A stretch of DNA of 64,000 nt from Paractinoplanes brasiliensis (GCF_004362215.1 NZ_SNWR01000002.1:2418001-2482000); one strand, 5' to 3'; positions 41,594 to 51,078 are shown, counted from the first letter of the stretch. Program-made: numbers and translations. The notes: generated from the letters alone by a model not told the origin.

Positions 41594-42787
41594 TCAGCGG
41601 TGGGGCCTCTTCCCCGGACGCGGAGGCTCGTGCGCCTTCTCGTGCTTCGGCTTGCCCTTTCGCGCTTTCGCGGGTTTCGCTTCGGGCGGCGGGGCGGCTT
41701 CGTGAGCCACGGCGACCGACCGGACCGTCCGCTCGGGTGTGGTTCGCGGCTTCGGTGACCCCGCACGGGTCGTCGCCGGGCTGGACGGCACGACGACCGC
41801 TTCGGCGCGAGCCGGCTCGGCCGGTCCGTCGCCCGCCCACCACAAACCCCCTCCGGCCAGCACCACGGTGACCGTCCCGGCCGCGACCAGCAGCGCGCGG
41901 CCGGGGCGGCGGGCCCGCACCGGGGGCAAGGTGATGGTCGGGGCCGCCGCGCTGCGCAGAAGAGACGCGCTCGGCAGGCCCGCGACCTCGCCCAGCACCT
42001 CCGAGACCTCGATCGCGGTGGGCCGGTCGGCGGGCCGTTTCGCCAGGCAGCGGGTCACGAGGCGGACCACCACGGGCGGCAGGCCGGGAACGGCCGGCAG
42101 GGGCGCCGGTTTCGCGTACGCATGTGCCCTGACCATCTCGGTGACCGTGGACGCCTGCCACGGCATCCTTCCGGCCAGCGACAGATACATCAGCAGGCCC
42201 AGGGCGTACACGTCGGTCGCGGGCCGCACCGGGCCGCCCTTGATGCGTTCCGGGGCGAGGTAGGCCGGGGTGCCCACGACCTGGTCCTTGCCCTCGAACT
42301 CGCCGACCGCGGCCGAGATGCCGAAGTCGACCAGCTTCACTCCCCCGCTGGTCACCATGACGTTGGCCGGTTTGACGTCACGGTGCACGATGCCGTCGGC
42401 GTGGGCCGCCGCGAGGGCCGCCGCCACCTGCGCACCGACCAGCGTCGCGACCTTCCACGGGAGCCGGCCGCCGCTGAGCATCTGGGCCAGGGTGCGGCCG
42501 TCGGCCAGCTCCATCACCACGTACGAGAGTGTCCGCCCCTGCTCAGTGAAGTCGCCGTAGTCGTAGACGGCGACAACGTTGGTGTGCCGCAGCCGGGCAG
42601 CCGCGCGAGCTTCGTCGCGGATGAGGCGCCGCTGCTGCGGATCGTCGGCCAGCACCGGCGACAGCACCTTGACCGCGACCTCCCGGCCGAGCACGTCGTC
42701 GTCGGCCCGCCACACCACGGACATGCCGCCCCGGCCCAGTTCCTCGCGGAGCCGGTAACGCCCGGCGATCAGTTCCCCTCGATCCAC
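41594..42787 (-). CDS. Membrane serine/threonine protein kinase (Pkn type)
   Basis: A 397-residue Hanks-type kinase. The N-terminal kinase domain has GRGGMSVVW (glycine loop), VAVKVL (ATP lysine), VHRDVKPANV (catalytic loop) and VDFGIS (metal loop). One membrane segment follows (RALLVAAGTVTVVLAGGGLWW, about residues 295-315). The outside tail is short, Pro/Lys/Arg-rich and has no PASTA or sensor domain, so ligand sensing is not evident. Start is GTG at 42787. It is convergent with GH127 (4-base gap); no regulator partner is adjacent. Confidence 0.92.
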   Translation of the reverse strand: MDRGELIAGRYRLREELGRGGMSVVWRADDDVLGREVAVKVLSPVLADDPQQRRLIRDEARAAARLRHTNVVAVYDYGDFTEQGRTLSYVVMELADGRTLAQMLSGGRLPWKVATLVGAQVAAALAAAHADGIVHRDVKPANVMVTSGGVKLVDFGISAAVGEFEGKDQVVGTPAYLAPERIKGGPVRPATDVYALGLLMYLSLAGRMPWQASTVTEMVRAHAYAKPAPLPAVPGLPPVVVRLVTRCLAKRPADRPTAIEVSEVLGEVAGLPSASLLRSAAAPTITLPPVRARRPGRALLVAAGTVTVVLAGGGLWWAGDGPAEPARAEAVVVPSSPATTRAGSPKPRTTPERTVRSVAVAHEAAPPPEAKPAKARKGKPKHEKAHEPPRPGKRPHR

Positions 42788-42933
42788 GGGTGCTGTTATC
42801 TCCCGCGGCTGGAAACCGAAACGTCGCCGCCCCGCCCGGACTTTCTTGATTCAGCACGCGGGGCGATGCCCAGGCGCTGCGGCAACCTGGGCATCGCGGC
42901 CTGCGACACGATCTGACAACGGAAAGGCCGGGG

Positions 42934-42987
42934 CCCGGGGCTCGTCTCTCGCTTCGCTCCCACGTGATCCGAGAGACGGGCCCCGGG
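42934..42987 (-). terminator. Hairpin terminator after the esterase gene
   Basis: CCCGGGGCTCGTCTCTCG (42934-42951) pairs with 42970-42987 with one G-T wobble and an 18-base loop, directly past the stop of the minus-strand esterase. Confidence 0.7.
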
Positions 42988-42996
42988 CGGCTTCTG

Positions 42997-44250
42997 TCAG
43001 GCCGGCGTGCAGGTGGCTGCCGGCGCGGTGTTGGTCCCCGTGGCGGAGCCGAGGAACCCGAAGGTGGTCGACGCGCCCGCGCCGAGGTTGCCGTTCCAGC
43101 TTTCGTTGGCGACCGTCGGGGAAGCGCCCGTGGTGGTGAGGCGACCGCCCCAGAGCTGGGTGATTGTCTGGCCGTTGGCGAAGGTCCAGCTGACCCGCCA
43201 GCCGGTCAGCGCCGCGGCGCCGGCTGTCACTGTGACCTCGCCCTGGAAGCCGCCCTGCCACTGACCGGTGATCCGGTAGACCGCGGTGCACCCGCCAGGG
43301 GGCGTCGTGGTCGGCGGGGTCGTCGTGGGCGGGGTCGTCGTGGGCGGGGTGGTCGTCGGCGGCGCGGTGGTCGGCGGGGTGCCGGTGAACTGGTTGAAGA
43401 ACTTCCAGATCTCGCCGCCGACCCAGGTGCGGGCGCCGTTGGGTGTGCCGGAACCGTCCACCGGCTCGGGCGTGTGGTCACCGTCGAAGGCGGCCCACAC
43501 CACCGGGTATCCGGCTCGGCACCCCGAGTACGCGGTGACGATGTGGGTCAGGCTGCCGCGGGCCGGCTCGGGCGGGTTCTGCGCGGCGCACCCGTTGTTG
43601 CGTACGAAGGTGTCCCGGATGGACCGGCCCATCGAGATGTTCAGCACGCTGTCGAAGGTGCCGTGGATGCCGAGGTAAGCCACCGGCTGCGTGCCCGGGC
43701 TGCAGCCGCTGAGGTTGGCCCCGGAGATGACCGCGACCGCCCGGAACACGTTCGGCCGGGCGCAGGCGACGGCGTAGCTCATCGAGCCGCCGTAGCTCCA
43801 GCCCGTCGCGAACACCTGAGTGGTGTCGACGCACAGGTCGTTCTGGATCAGCGTGGTCAGGTTGTCGACGAGCGTGAGATCGCGGTTGCCGGTGTTGGCC
43901 CAGCCGTTGTCGATGCCCTGCGGCGCGACGAAGATGGCCGAGTTGCCGGACAGCCCCTGCAGGCCGTAGTAGCCCGCGTCGGCCACGTTGCGGGCCGACC
44001 CGTTCAGCCAGTGGAAGCCGAAGATCAGCTTGTACGGCTTGTTCCGGTCGTAGTTGTCGGGGACGCGCAGGATGTACGTGCGGTTCTGGCCGCCACTGTT
44101 GATCGTGCGGGTGCCGCTGGTGAGCGTGGGCGCCTTGCCGCAACCGGCCGTGGTGGCCGCGCCGGCCGGCGTCGCTGTCGTGACCGTGAGCGCCGCGGCC
44201 ACGGCCACCAGCGCCGCCGCGGCGGCTCCGGCGAGTCTTCGGAACGGCAT
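42997..44250 (-). CDS. Secreted CE1/PHB-depolymerase-like esterase (feruloyl esterase type) with CBM2
   Basis: A 417-residue secreted serine esterase. The signal peptide ends near TATPAGAA. The catalytic domain has LIFGFHWLNGSA (oxyanion strand), the nucleophile elbow GWSYGGSMS near residue 150 and a His in FDGDHTPEP. This is the pattern of PHB-depolymerase-family feruloyl or acetylxylan esterases. A TTPP repeat linker leads to a CBM2 (CTAVYRITGQWQGGFQGEVT). It probably frees ferulate or acetyl groups from arabinoxylan. The ATG at 44250, 6 bases after AGGA, is preferred to the GTG one codon upstream. A CebR-like operator precedes it. Confidence 0.87.
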   Translation of the reverse strand: MPFRRLAGAAAAALVAVAAALTVTTATPAGAATTAGCGKAPTLTSGTRTINSGGQNRTYILRVPDNYDRNKPYKLIFGFHWLNGSARNVADAGYYGLQGLSGNSAIFVAPQGIDNGWANTGNRDLTLVDNLTTLIQNDLCVDTTQVFATGWSYGGSMSYAVACARPNVFRAVAVISGANLSGCSPGTQPVAYLGIHGTFDSVLNISMGRSIRDTFVRNNGCAAQNPPEPARGSLTHIVTAYSGCRAGYPVVWAAFDGDHTPEPVDGSGTPNGARTWVGGEIWKFFNQFTGTPPTTAPPTTTPPTTTPPTTTPPTTTPPGGCTAVYRITGQWQGGFQGEVTVTAGAAALTGWRVSWTFANGQTITQLWGGRLTTTGASPTVANESWNGNLGAGASTTFGFLGSATGTNTAPAATCTPA

Positions 44251-44300
44251 CACAATTCCTCGATTCCGCCTGACAGTTCGAATGATTGCCCGGCACGTTA

Positions 44301-44314
44301 CGGGAGCGCTCCCA
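44301..44314. promoter_or_regulatory. CebR-like operator, esterase promoter
   Basis: CGGGAGCGCTCCCA, with the perfect core GGGAGCGCTCCC at 44302-44313, 51 bases upstream of the esterase start. The preceding GTTA matches the context of the GH62 site at 22236. Confidence 0.82.
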
Positions 44315-44742
44315 TAGTTTCAAGAATGTAAATACGGCAACCGTTCCGACGTGCGCCTTCCGCGGGCATAACACTTTTTCAGTGGTTAATTTTGTCGCCA
44401 TATCCGAGGCGGCCCCCTTTTGCCGATCGCACCGGAAGTTCCGGAGCCTGGCTGCCGCGAGATCACGCCGGCCAAGCGGGAGAGCCGCCATGAGATCTCC
44501 GAGCATGCACGTATCACCAGCTCAGAGCGCATCGGAGGCCGGTACGGCAGCGGTGGCCGGAGCAACAACTCTCGGCGATCTTCCGGAAGCTGTTGTTTCG
44601 GCGGTGTTACTCGTGCCACCATGACGCGAATCGAAGCCCGTCACTCCCGATCCGGCTCGCGAATGGCCCTGGCGCGCAACGGTCAATCCGTCCCGCGCGG
44701 GATGCGTCATGCCCGGAACGCGAAACAAAGAAAGGTGACCTG
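44315..44742. other. Divergent intergenic region before GH10
   Basis: About 430 bases with no credible gene. An AT-richer patch (44330-44400) and the palindrome CTTCCGGAAG (44580-44589) are the only notable signals; the promoter of the GH10 gene should lie here. Confidence 0.5.
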
Positions 44743-46218
44743 ATGGCAGTCAATCCCCCGGCCGGCGCGGCGCGAGGTCGGCCGCTGCGTCTGCGGCTGT
44801 TGCTCAGTGGGGCGGTCGCGGCCGTCACCGCTGCGGGCGTGGCCATGGTGATGCCGAGCGCGAACGCGGCCGAAAGCACGTTGGGTGCCGCGGCGGCGCA
44901 GTCGGGCCGGTATTTCGGCACGGCGATCGCGGCGTCGCGGTTGAGCAACTCGCAGTACTCGACGATCGCGGCGCGTGAGTTCAACATGATCACGGCCGAG
45001 AACGAGATGAAACCGGACGCGTTGCAGCCCAGCCGCGGGCAGTTCAACTTCAGCTCCGGTGACCAGATCTACAACTGGGCCACCCAACGCGGTCTGCAGG
45101 TACGCGGCCACACCCTGGCCTGGCACGCGCAGCAGCCCGGCTGGATGCAAAGCCTGAGCGGCAGCGCCCTGCGCCAGGCGATGATCGATCACATCAACGG
45201 CGTGATGGCCCACTACCAAGGCAAGATCCGCGCGTGGGACGTGGTCAACGAGGCGTTCAACGAGGACGGCAGCCGCCGCTCGTCGAACCTGCAGGGCACC
45301 GGCAACGACTGGATCGAGGTGGCGTTCCGCACGGCCCGGGCCGCCGACCCGGCGGTCAAGCTGTGCTACAACGACTACAACATCGAGAACTGGTCGTACG
45401 GCAAAACCCAAGGCGTCTACAACATGATCCGCGACTTCAAGTCCCGGGGCGTGCCGATCGACTGCGTCGGGTTGCAGACCCACTTCACCGGTGGCAGCTC
45501 ACTGCCCAGCAACTTCCAGACCACCCTGTCCAACTTCGCCGCCCTGGGCGTGGACGTGGCGCTGACCGAGGTCGACGTCACCAACTCCTCCACCACCCAG
45601 TACGCCGGGCTGACCCAGGCATGCCTGAACGTGCCCCGCTGCATCGGCATCACGGTCTGGGGCGTACGCGACAGCGACTCCTGGCGCGCCAACGAGAACC
45701 CCCTGCTGTTCGACGGCAACGGCAACAAGAAAGCCGCCTACACCTCAGTCCTCAACGCCCTCAACGCCGCCGGGCCCACCAACCCGACCACGCCGCCGCC
45801 CGGCACCACCACGCCGCCGCCGGCCACCACCCCGCCGCCCTCGGGCAGCGGACGGATCCTCGGCGCGCAGTCGGGCCGCTGCATCGACGTGCCGGGCTCG
45901 ACGCAGAACAACGGCACGCGGGTCCAGTTGTACGACTGCAACGGCGCGAGCAACCAGTCGTGGACGCTCACGTCGAGCAGGCAGCTGACCGTGTACGGCT
46001 CGCGGTGCCTGGACGCCGCCGGCTCCGGAAACGGCTCGGCCGTGCAGATCTACGCCTGCAACGGCCAGGCCAACCAGCAGTGGAACATCAACAGCAACGG
46101 CACGATCAGCGGTGTCCAGTCCGGACGCTGCCTGGACGTGTGGGGCACCGGCAACGGCCAGCAGGTACAGCTCTACGACTGCCACGGCCAGGCGAACCAG
46201 CGGTTCAGCCTGAGCTGA
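44743..46218 (+). CDS. Secreted GH10 endo-beta-1,4-xylanase with C-terminal CBM13
   Basis: A 491-residue secreted xylanase. The signal peptide (LLLSGAVAAVTAAGVAMVMP) ends near SANAA. The GH10 domain (about 45-345) has acid/base Glu170 in WDVVNEAF and nucleophile Glu276 in LTEVDV. A Pro/Thr linker leads to a three-unit ricin-type CBM13 (SGRCIDVPGSTQNNGTRVQL, with QSW/QQW repeats) from about residue 370. It is a close paralogue of the GH10 at 33185, but its binding module recognises xylan rather than cellulose. Start 44743 follows AAAGGTGACC. A strong terminator follows. Confidence 0.95.
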   Translation: MAVNPPAGAARGRPLRLRLLLSGAVAAVTAAGVAMVMPSANAAESTLGAAAAQSGRYFGTAIAASRLSNSQYSTIAAREFNMITAENEMKPDALQPSRGQFNFSSGDQIYNWATQRGLQVRGHTLAWHAQQPGWMQSLSGSALRQAMIDHINGVMAHYQGKIRAWDVVNEAFNEDGSRRSSNLQGTGNDWIEVAFRTARAADPAVKLCYNDYNIENWSYGKTQGVYNMIRDFKSRGVPIDCVGLQTHFTGGSSLPSNFQTTLSNFAALGVDVALTEVDVTNSSTTQYAGLTQACLNVPRCIGITVWGVRDSDSWRANENPLLFDGNGNKKAAYTSVLNALNAAGPTNPTTPPPGTTTPPPATTPPPSGSGRILGAQSGRCIDVPGSTQNNGTRVQLYDCNGASNQSWTLTSSRQLTVYGSRCLDAAGSGNGSAVQIYACNGQANQQWNINSNGTISGVQSGRCLDVWGTGNGQQVQLYDCHGQANQRFSLS

Positions 46219-46234
46219 CACCTGGCGTACCGAT

Positions 46235-46271
46235 GCGGTGCGGGGCGGCGACACGCCCCGCACCGCTTCTT
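46235..46271 (+). terminator. Hairpin terminator after GH10 with T-rich tail
   Basis: GCGGTGCGGGGCG (46235-46247) pairs perfectly with 46254-46266 across a 6-base loop; TTCTT follows. The best intrinsic terminator in the window. Confidence 0.88.
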
Positions 46272-46394
46272 TGTGTCCGATCTCGTAAGTTGCGGAACGG
46301 TTGCCACCCGGGGGCAGGGTTCGCCGGGCTTTCCGCCGTCCTGGAGGCCGATTTCGACCGCCGAGCAAGGCTGCCGATATTTCCGCTGTGTCTC

Positions 46395-46409
46395 CGAAAG
46401 TTGTTGACA
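46395..46409 (+). promoter_or_regulatory. CGAAAGTT box and TTGACA before GH43
   Basis: CGAAAGTTG (46395-46403) is a half-match to the CCGAAACTTTCGG boxes further right, and abuts TTGACA (46404-46409). The stretch 46219-46562 holds no gene and probably carries the promoter of the intracellular GH43 gene. The -10 is not clear. Confidence 0.4.
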
Positions 46410-46562
46410 TGGTGACGATGGCGGACGACCATTCCGGGAGACGGACCTCGACAGCGTCGGCCCGCCACGACTCTCCCGCAGCGGCTGTCGTGCCTGGGGT
46501 TGTGCTCAGCGCAGCCTCGTCCCCCCATGGGCCGCCGCACCCCCTCCCGCGGAAGGTTTTCC

Positions 46563-48230
46563 ATGACGATTGCCAAGGCCGGCCTGTCCCCCGTCGGGGA
46601 TGACGGAACCGCTGATCAAGTGATCCGGAACCCGGTCCTGCCCGGCTTCCACCCGGATCCGTCGATCGTGCGGGTCGGCTCCGACTACTACGTCGCCACG
46701 TCGACGTTCGAGTGGTATCCCGGCGTACGGGTGCACCACTCGACGGACCTCGTTCACTGGCAGCCGCTCGGCGGCGCGCTGACCGAGCGACGGCTCCTCG
46801 ACCTGAGCGGGGCGGCCGACTCGTGCGGCGTCTGGGCGCCCAACCTCACGTACGCGAATGGGCTGTTCCACCTGCTCTACACCGACGTGGCGACGTTCGC
46901 CGGCGGCTACTGGGATCCGCAGAACTATCTGGTCACCGCGCCCGAGATCACCGGCCCGTGGTCCGACCCGGTGGTGCTGCACGGGCGCGGGTTCGACTCG
47001 TCGCTGTTCCACGACGAGGACGGCGCCACCTGGATGCTGTCCATGCGCGCCGACTGGCGGCCCGGCCGCAACCGTTTCGCGGGCATCGAGATCCAGCGGT
47101 ACGACCCGGCCGAGCGCCGCCTGGTGGGCCCGGCGCGGCTGATCTTCGAGGGCACCGACGCGGGCCTGACCGAGGCGCCCAACATCTATCGCAAGGACGG
47201 CTGGTACTACCTGGTCACCGCCGAGGGCGGCACCAGCTGGGCGCACCAGGTCACCGTGGCCCGCTCCCGTGAGCTGTTCGGCCCGTACGAGGTGGACCCC
47301 GGCGGCCCGCTGCTGACCTCGACCGGCCGCCCCGAGCTCGCCCTGCAGAAGGCCGGCCACGGCAGCCTCGTACAGACCCCGGCCGGCGAGTGGTACCTGG
47401 CGCACCTGGTGGCCCGGCCGTACGCGCCGAGCGGGCGCTGCGTCCTCGGGCGCGAGGCCGCCCTGCAGAAGGTGGAGTGGGCCACCGACGCCTGGCCCAG
47501 CATCCACGACGGCGTGCCGGCCGAACAGGTCCCGGCCCCGGCCGGCATCACGGTCACCCCGCAGCCGCCGTCCTCCGAGCAGTTCGAGGACGACGACTTC
47601 GACGCGCCGGCGCTCGGGCCCAACTGGTCGACGCTGCGCCGCCCGGCCACCCCCGACTGGGTCGACCTGTCCGCCCGCCCCTCACACCTGCGGATCCACG
47701 GCGGCCAGTCGCCGATGGCGCGGCACCGGCCCAGTCTGGTCGCCCGCCGGGTGACGAACCAGCGGTCCACCTTCGAGGCCGTGTGCGAGTTCCAGCCCCG
47801 CAACAGCCGCCAGCTGGCCGGGGTCGCGGCGTACTACAACTCGCGCAACTGGTACTACCTGCACCTGACCGCCGACGACGACGGCACACCGGTGCTCGAC
47901 CTGCTCTGCTGCGACAGCGGGCGGGTCAGCATCGCCCCCGGGCTGCAGACGGTGCTCGACGGCGTGCCGCGGGTCGGTCTGCGCGTGCGTTTCGACGGCC
48001 CCGCCCTGACCTTCGCCTACACCACCAACCCGGGCGACATGGCGGTCTGGTACGACCTGGGCCGCACCTTCGACGCCACCACGCTGTCCGACGAGTACGC
48101 CGCCACGATCGTCCCCGGTGAGCCCGAGGCGTGGGGCTTCACCGGCGCCTTCGTGGGGCTCTGGGTGCAGGATCTGGGGGCCGAGGGCGGGTACGCCGAC
48201 TTCGACCGGGCCGTCTACCGCGCGGAGTGA
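46563..48230 (+). CDS. Intracellular GH43 beta-xylosidase
   Basis: A 555-residue protein without signal peptide. The start at 46563 (MTIAKAGLSPVGDDG) has GGAAGG upstream. The GH43 propeller holds NPVLPGFHPDPSIVRVGSDY (Asp base), FDSSLFHDEDG (pKa modulator Asp) and GLTEAPNIYRKDG (acid Glu). The C-terminal beta-sandwich (about 345-555) is typical of GH43 subfamily 11 beta-xylosidases. It would split imported xylo-oligosaccharides to xylose. It is convergent with GH51, with which it shares a hairpin terminator. Confidence 0.93.
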   Translation: MTIAKAGLSPVGDDGTADQVIRNPVLPGFHPDPSIVRVGSDYYVATSTFEWYPGVRVHHSTDLVHWQPLGGALTERRLLDLSGAADSCGVWAPNLTYANGLFHLLYTDVATFAGGYWDPQNYLVTAPEITGPWSDPVVLHGRGFDSSLFHDEDGATWMLSMRADWRPGRNRFAGIEIQRYDPAERRLVGPARLIFEGTDAGLTEAPNIYRKDGWYYLVTAEGGTSWAHQVTVARSRELFGPYEVDPGGPLLTSTGRPELALQKAGHGSLVQTPAGEWYLAHLVARPYAPSGRCVLGREAALQKVEWATDAWPSIHDGVPAEQVPAPAGITVTPQPPSSEQFEDDDFDAPALGPNWSTLRRPATPDWVDLSARPSHLRIHGGQSPMARHRPSLVARRVTNQRSTFEAVCEFQPRNSRQLAGVAAYYNSRNWYYLHLTADDDGTPVLDLLCCDSGRVSIAPGLQTVLDGVPRVGLRVRFDGPALTFAYTTNPGDMAVWYDLGRTFDATTLSDEYAATIVPGEPEAWGFTGAFVGLWVQDLGAEGGYADFDRAVYRAE

Positions 48231-48233
48231 CTC

Positions 48234-48270
48234 GACGTGGGCCGCTCGCCGTCCTTGAGCGGCCCACGTC
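48234..48270. terminator. Bidirectional hairpin terminator
   Basis: GACGTGGGCCGCTC (48234-48247) and 48257-48270 form a perfect 14-bp stem with a 9-base loop between convergent GH43 and GH51. Confidence 0.85.
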
Positions 48271-48273
48271 TTC

Positions 48274-49794
48274 CTACAGCGAGGCCTTGACCGTCACGAA
48301 CGAGTGGGCCGGCAGGTGCGCCCGCAGCGTGCCCCCGGCCACCTTCACACCGTCGTACGGGCGGGGAGCCACCACGGACGGCGATTCCGGCGTGTTGTGG
48401 TCCTGCAGCGCGCCGGACGTCAGGATCAGCGCTTCGGCCCCGTCGAGCGCCCCACCCCGTACGTCGATCTCGACGTCGACCGGCTCGCCGGCGTCGAGAT
48501 TCGACAGCGACACCAGCACCGCGCCGTCCTTGCGGCTGGCCGAGACCGAGAGCGTGTCCAGCTTCGCCTCCCCGACCGGGCGGCCGGGCAGCGCGTCCCG
48601 GAAGTCGACACGCAACGACGTCGCGTCCTGGTGGCCCTTGTTCATGCGGAACACGTGGTAGGTCGGGGTCAGCACCAGGGCGCCGGAGTCCGGGTCGGTG
48701 AGGATCATGGCCTGCAGCACGTTCACCGTCTGCGCGATGTTGGCCATGACGAGCCGGTCGGCGTGCCGGTGGAAGATGTCGAAGTGGACGCCGGCCACCA
48801 GCGCGTCCCGCAGCGTGTTCTGCTGGTAGAGGAAACCGGGGTTGGTGCCGGGCTCCACGTCGAACCAGGTGCCCCACTCGTCGAGGACCAGGCCCACGCT
48901 CTTGCCGGGGTCGTAGCAGTCCATGACGGCCGCGTGCCCGGCCAGCACCTCGTCCATCCTGGCCGCCGCCGCCATCGTCGTGTAGTACTCGTCGGTGTCG
49001 AACGCGGTGGCCGAGCCCTTCTCCTCCCAGGTCGGCCCGGTCAGCGTGTAGTGGTGCACCGAGAGCGCGTGGAAGCCGGTGCTGCGGATGTGCCGGCAGC
49101 CCAGATGCCCGACCTGCTTCATCAGAGTCTCGGTCCACGCGTAGTCGGTGCCGTTGGCCCCCGCGGCGATCTTGTAGAGCTGGTTGTCGCCGTAGTCGCG
49201 GCAGTAGGTGCCGAAACGGCGCGCCTCCTGCGCGTAGTGCTCGGCGGTCATGTTGCCGCCGCAGCCCCACGCCTCGTTGCCCAGCCCCCAGAACTTGACC
49301 CGCCACGGCTCGTCGCGGCCGTTCGCCTTGCGCAGCCGGGCCATCGGCGAGTCGCCGTCGCGGGTCAGGTACTCGACCCACTCGCTCATTTCCCGTACGG
49401 TGCCGGAGCCCACGTTGCCGCTGATGTACGGCTCGGCGCCGAGCAGCTCGCACAGGGCCATGAACTCGTGGGTGCCGAAGTGGTTGTTCTCCTCGACCCC
49501 GCCCCAGTGCGTGTTGACCATGACGGGACGCCGGTCCTTGGGGCCGATGCCGTCGCGCCAGTGGTACTCGTCGGCGAAGCACCCGCCCGGCCAGCGCAGG
49601 TTAGGGATGTCGAGCGCACGCAGGGCCTCCACCACGTCGAGCCGGATGCCGCCCTCGTTCGGGATCTCGGAGTCCTCGCCGACGTAGAAACCGCCGTAGA
49701 CGCACCGGCCCAGGTGCTCGGCGAAGTGCCCGTACAGGTGGCGGTTGATCCGCGGGCCATCGACGTCGACATTGATCACTGCTCGGACGGCCAT
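48274..49794 (-). CDS. Intracellular GH51 alpha-L-arabinofuranosidase
   Basis: A 506-residue cytoplasmic enzyme. It starts MAVRAVINVDVDGPRINRHL and shows LRWPGGCFADEYHW, acid/base Glu in WGLGNEAWG and nucleophile Glu in VLDEWGTW, as in bacterial GH51 enzymes; length is also usual. It removes arabinose from imported arabinoxylo-oligosaccharides. Its start lies 1 base after the stop of the GH10 gene upstream (TGACATG), so the two are one operon. Confidence 0.95.
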   Translation of the reverse strand: MAVRAVINVDVDGPRINRHLYGHFAEHLGRCVYGGFYVGEDSEIPNEGGIRLDVVEALRALDIPNLRWPGGCFADEYHWRDGIGPKDRRPVMVNTHWGGVEENNHFGTHEFMALCELLGAEPYISGNVGSGTVREMSEWVEYLTRDGDSPMARLRKANGRDEPWRVKFWGLGNEAWGCGGNMTAEHYAQEARRFGTYCRDYGDNQLYKIAAGANGTDYAWTETLMKQVGHLGCRHIRSTGFHALSVHHYTLTGPTWEEKGSATAFDTDEYYTTMAAAARMDEVLAGHAAVMDCYDPGKSVGLVLDEWGTWFDVEPGTNPGFLYQQNTLRDALVAGVHFDIFHRHADRLVMANIAQTVNVLQAMILTDPDSGALVLTPTYHVFRMNKGHQDATSLRVDFRDALPGRPVGEAKLDTLSVSASRKDGAVLVSLSNLDAGEPVDVEIDVRGGALDGAEALILTSGALQDHNTPESPSVVAPRPYDGVKVAGGTLRAHLPAHSFVTVKASL

Positions 49795-49795
49795 G

Positions 49796-51031
49796 TCAGG
49801 CGCCTTCCAGTCGGAGGTGGACGTCGGACGCGGACGCGCCGACGGTGAACGAGGTCGCGCCGGCGGCGGAGCTCAGCTGGTAGTCGCCCGGGAAACCGCG
49901 GACCTCGAGACGCCCGTACGGGTCTGTCCGCAGGCTCGTCGGCGCCAGCCAGCACTCGCCCTTCACCAGATTCCTCAGGGCCTCGTACGCGGGTTTGGGG
50001 GTGCCGTCGGTGCGGATGAACCCGCTCGGGGCGCCCAGCCACGCCCCCTCGTCGAGCCAGCCCCAGTACGTGACGGCCTGAACCGACGGGTGCGACAGCA
50101 GGGCGCGGTAGTGGCGCACCATCTCGCCGGCCTGGCGCTGCTCGCCCTCGGCGGTGGTGGGCCACGACGGCACCTGGTAGTCGTTGAGGTCCTCGATGTG
50201 CGGCGGCATCAGGTCACCGGAGACCAGTGTCGTCTCCGTCATGTGGATCGGCAGGCCGAACCGGGCGAAACGGTCCACGGTTGCCAGCGTCCGCTCCTCG
50301 CCCCAGTAGCCCTGGTGCATGTGGCTCTGCAGGCCGATCGCGTCGACCTGGACCCCGGCTCCGAGCACCCCCTCGATCAGACGCTCGTACGCCTCGGACA
50401 TGTCGAAGTCGTTGAGCAGCAGCGTTGCCGTGGGGCCGGCCGCGCGCGCCTCGGCGAAGGCGAACTGCACCGTGGCGATCCGGCCGCGCTCGGCAGCCAG
50501 GCGGGTGATCGCGTTGCGGTGCGGCTCGTTGACGAACTTGGGCATGATCACCGCCTCGTTGACCACGTCCCAGGCCTGGATCACGTCGGCGAAGCCGGTC
50601 ACCTCGCGCCGGATCCGCTCGCGGACGGCCGTCTCGACCTCGTCGGTGGGCAGGTCCCGCAGCCAGTCGGCGGTCAGCGTGTGCCACACCAGGGGGTGGC
50701 CCTTCACGCGGCAGCCGTGCTCGGTGAACCACTGGGCGGCCTGCCGCAACTGACGCGTGCGGGGGCGGCCGCGCTGCGGTTCGAACAGGCCCCAGTAGAA
50801 CGGCAGGGTGGCCGTGTTGAACACGTCGAGCCACAGATCCGCCGTACGGGGGATCTCCTGCGCCCCGGGCTCGTCGCCGGGCGGGACGAAGTCGAAGCCG
50901 ATGGTGCCGAACCCGAAGGCGTGGGACCGCTGCTCGACGACGACGTCGTGATCCGGCAGCGGCCGGCCGTCGGCATCGATCAGGGTGAACGTGACCTGTG
51001 CGAGCCGATGGTCGAACGGGGTTGTTGTCAC
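49796..51031 (-). CDS. GH10 family xylanase without signal peptide
   Basis: A 411-residue enzyme, apparently intracellular. The GTG at 51031 is chosen over an ATG 39 bases upstream because GCAGGAG lies at the proper distance and MTTTPFDHRLAQVTF begins the fold. GH10 residues are Glu159 in WDVVNEAV and Glu266 in HMTETTL. An N-terminal beta-sheet region (LIDADGRPLPDHDVVVEQRS) precedes the barrel. Intracellular GH10 enzymes trim short xylo-oligosaccharides. It is first in an operon with GH51 and divergent from the ABC importer operon. Confidence 0.9.
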   Translation of the reverse strand: MTTTPFDHRLAQVTFTLIDADGRPLPDHDVVVEQRSHAFGFGTIGFDFVPPGDEPGAQEIPRTADLWLDVFNTATLPFYWGLFEPQRGRPRTRQLRQAAQWFTEHGCRVKGHPLVWHTLTADWLRDLPTDEVETAVRERIRREVTGFADVIQAWDVVNEAVIMPKFVNEPHRNAITRLAAERGRIATVQFAFAEARAAGPTATLLLNDFDMSEAYERLIEGVLGAGVQVDAIGLQSHMHQGYWGEERTLATVDRFARFGLPIHMTETTLVSGDLMPPHIEDLNDYQVPSWPTTAEGEQRQAGEMVRHYRALLSHPSVQAVTYWGWLDEGAWLGAPSGFIRTDGTPKPAYEALRNLVKGECWLAPTSLRTDPYGRLEVRGFPGDYQLSSAAGATSFTVGASASDVHLRLEGA

Positions 51032-51078
51032 TGCGTCTCCTGCCGTGGGCTGGGCTTTCGCAACTTCCATTTCTCGCC

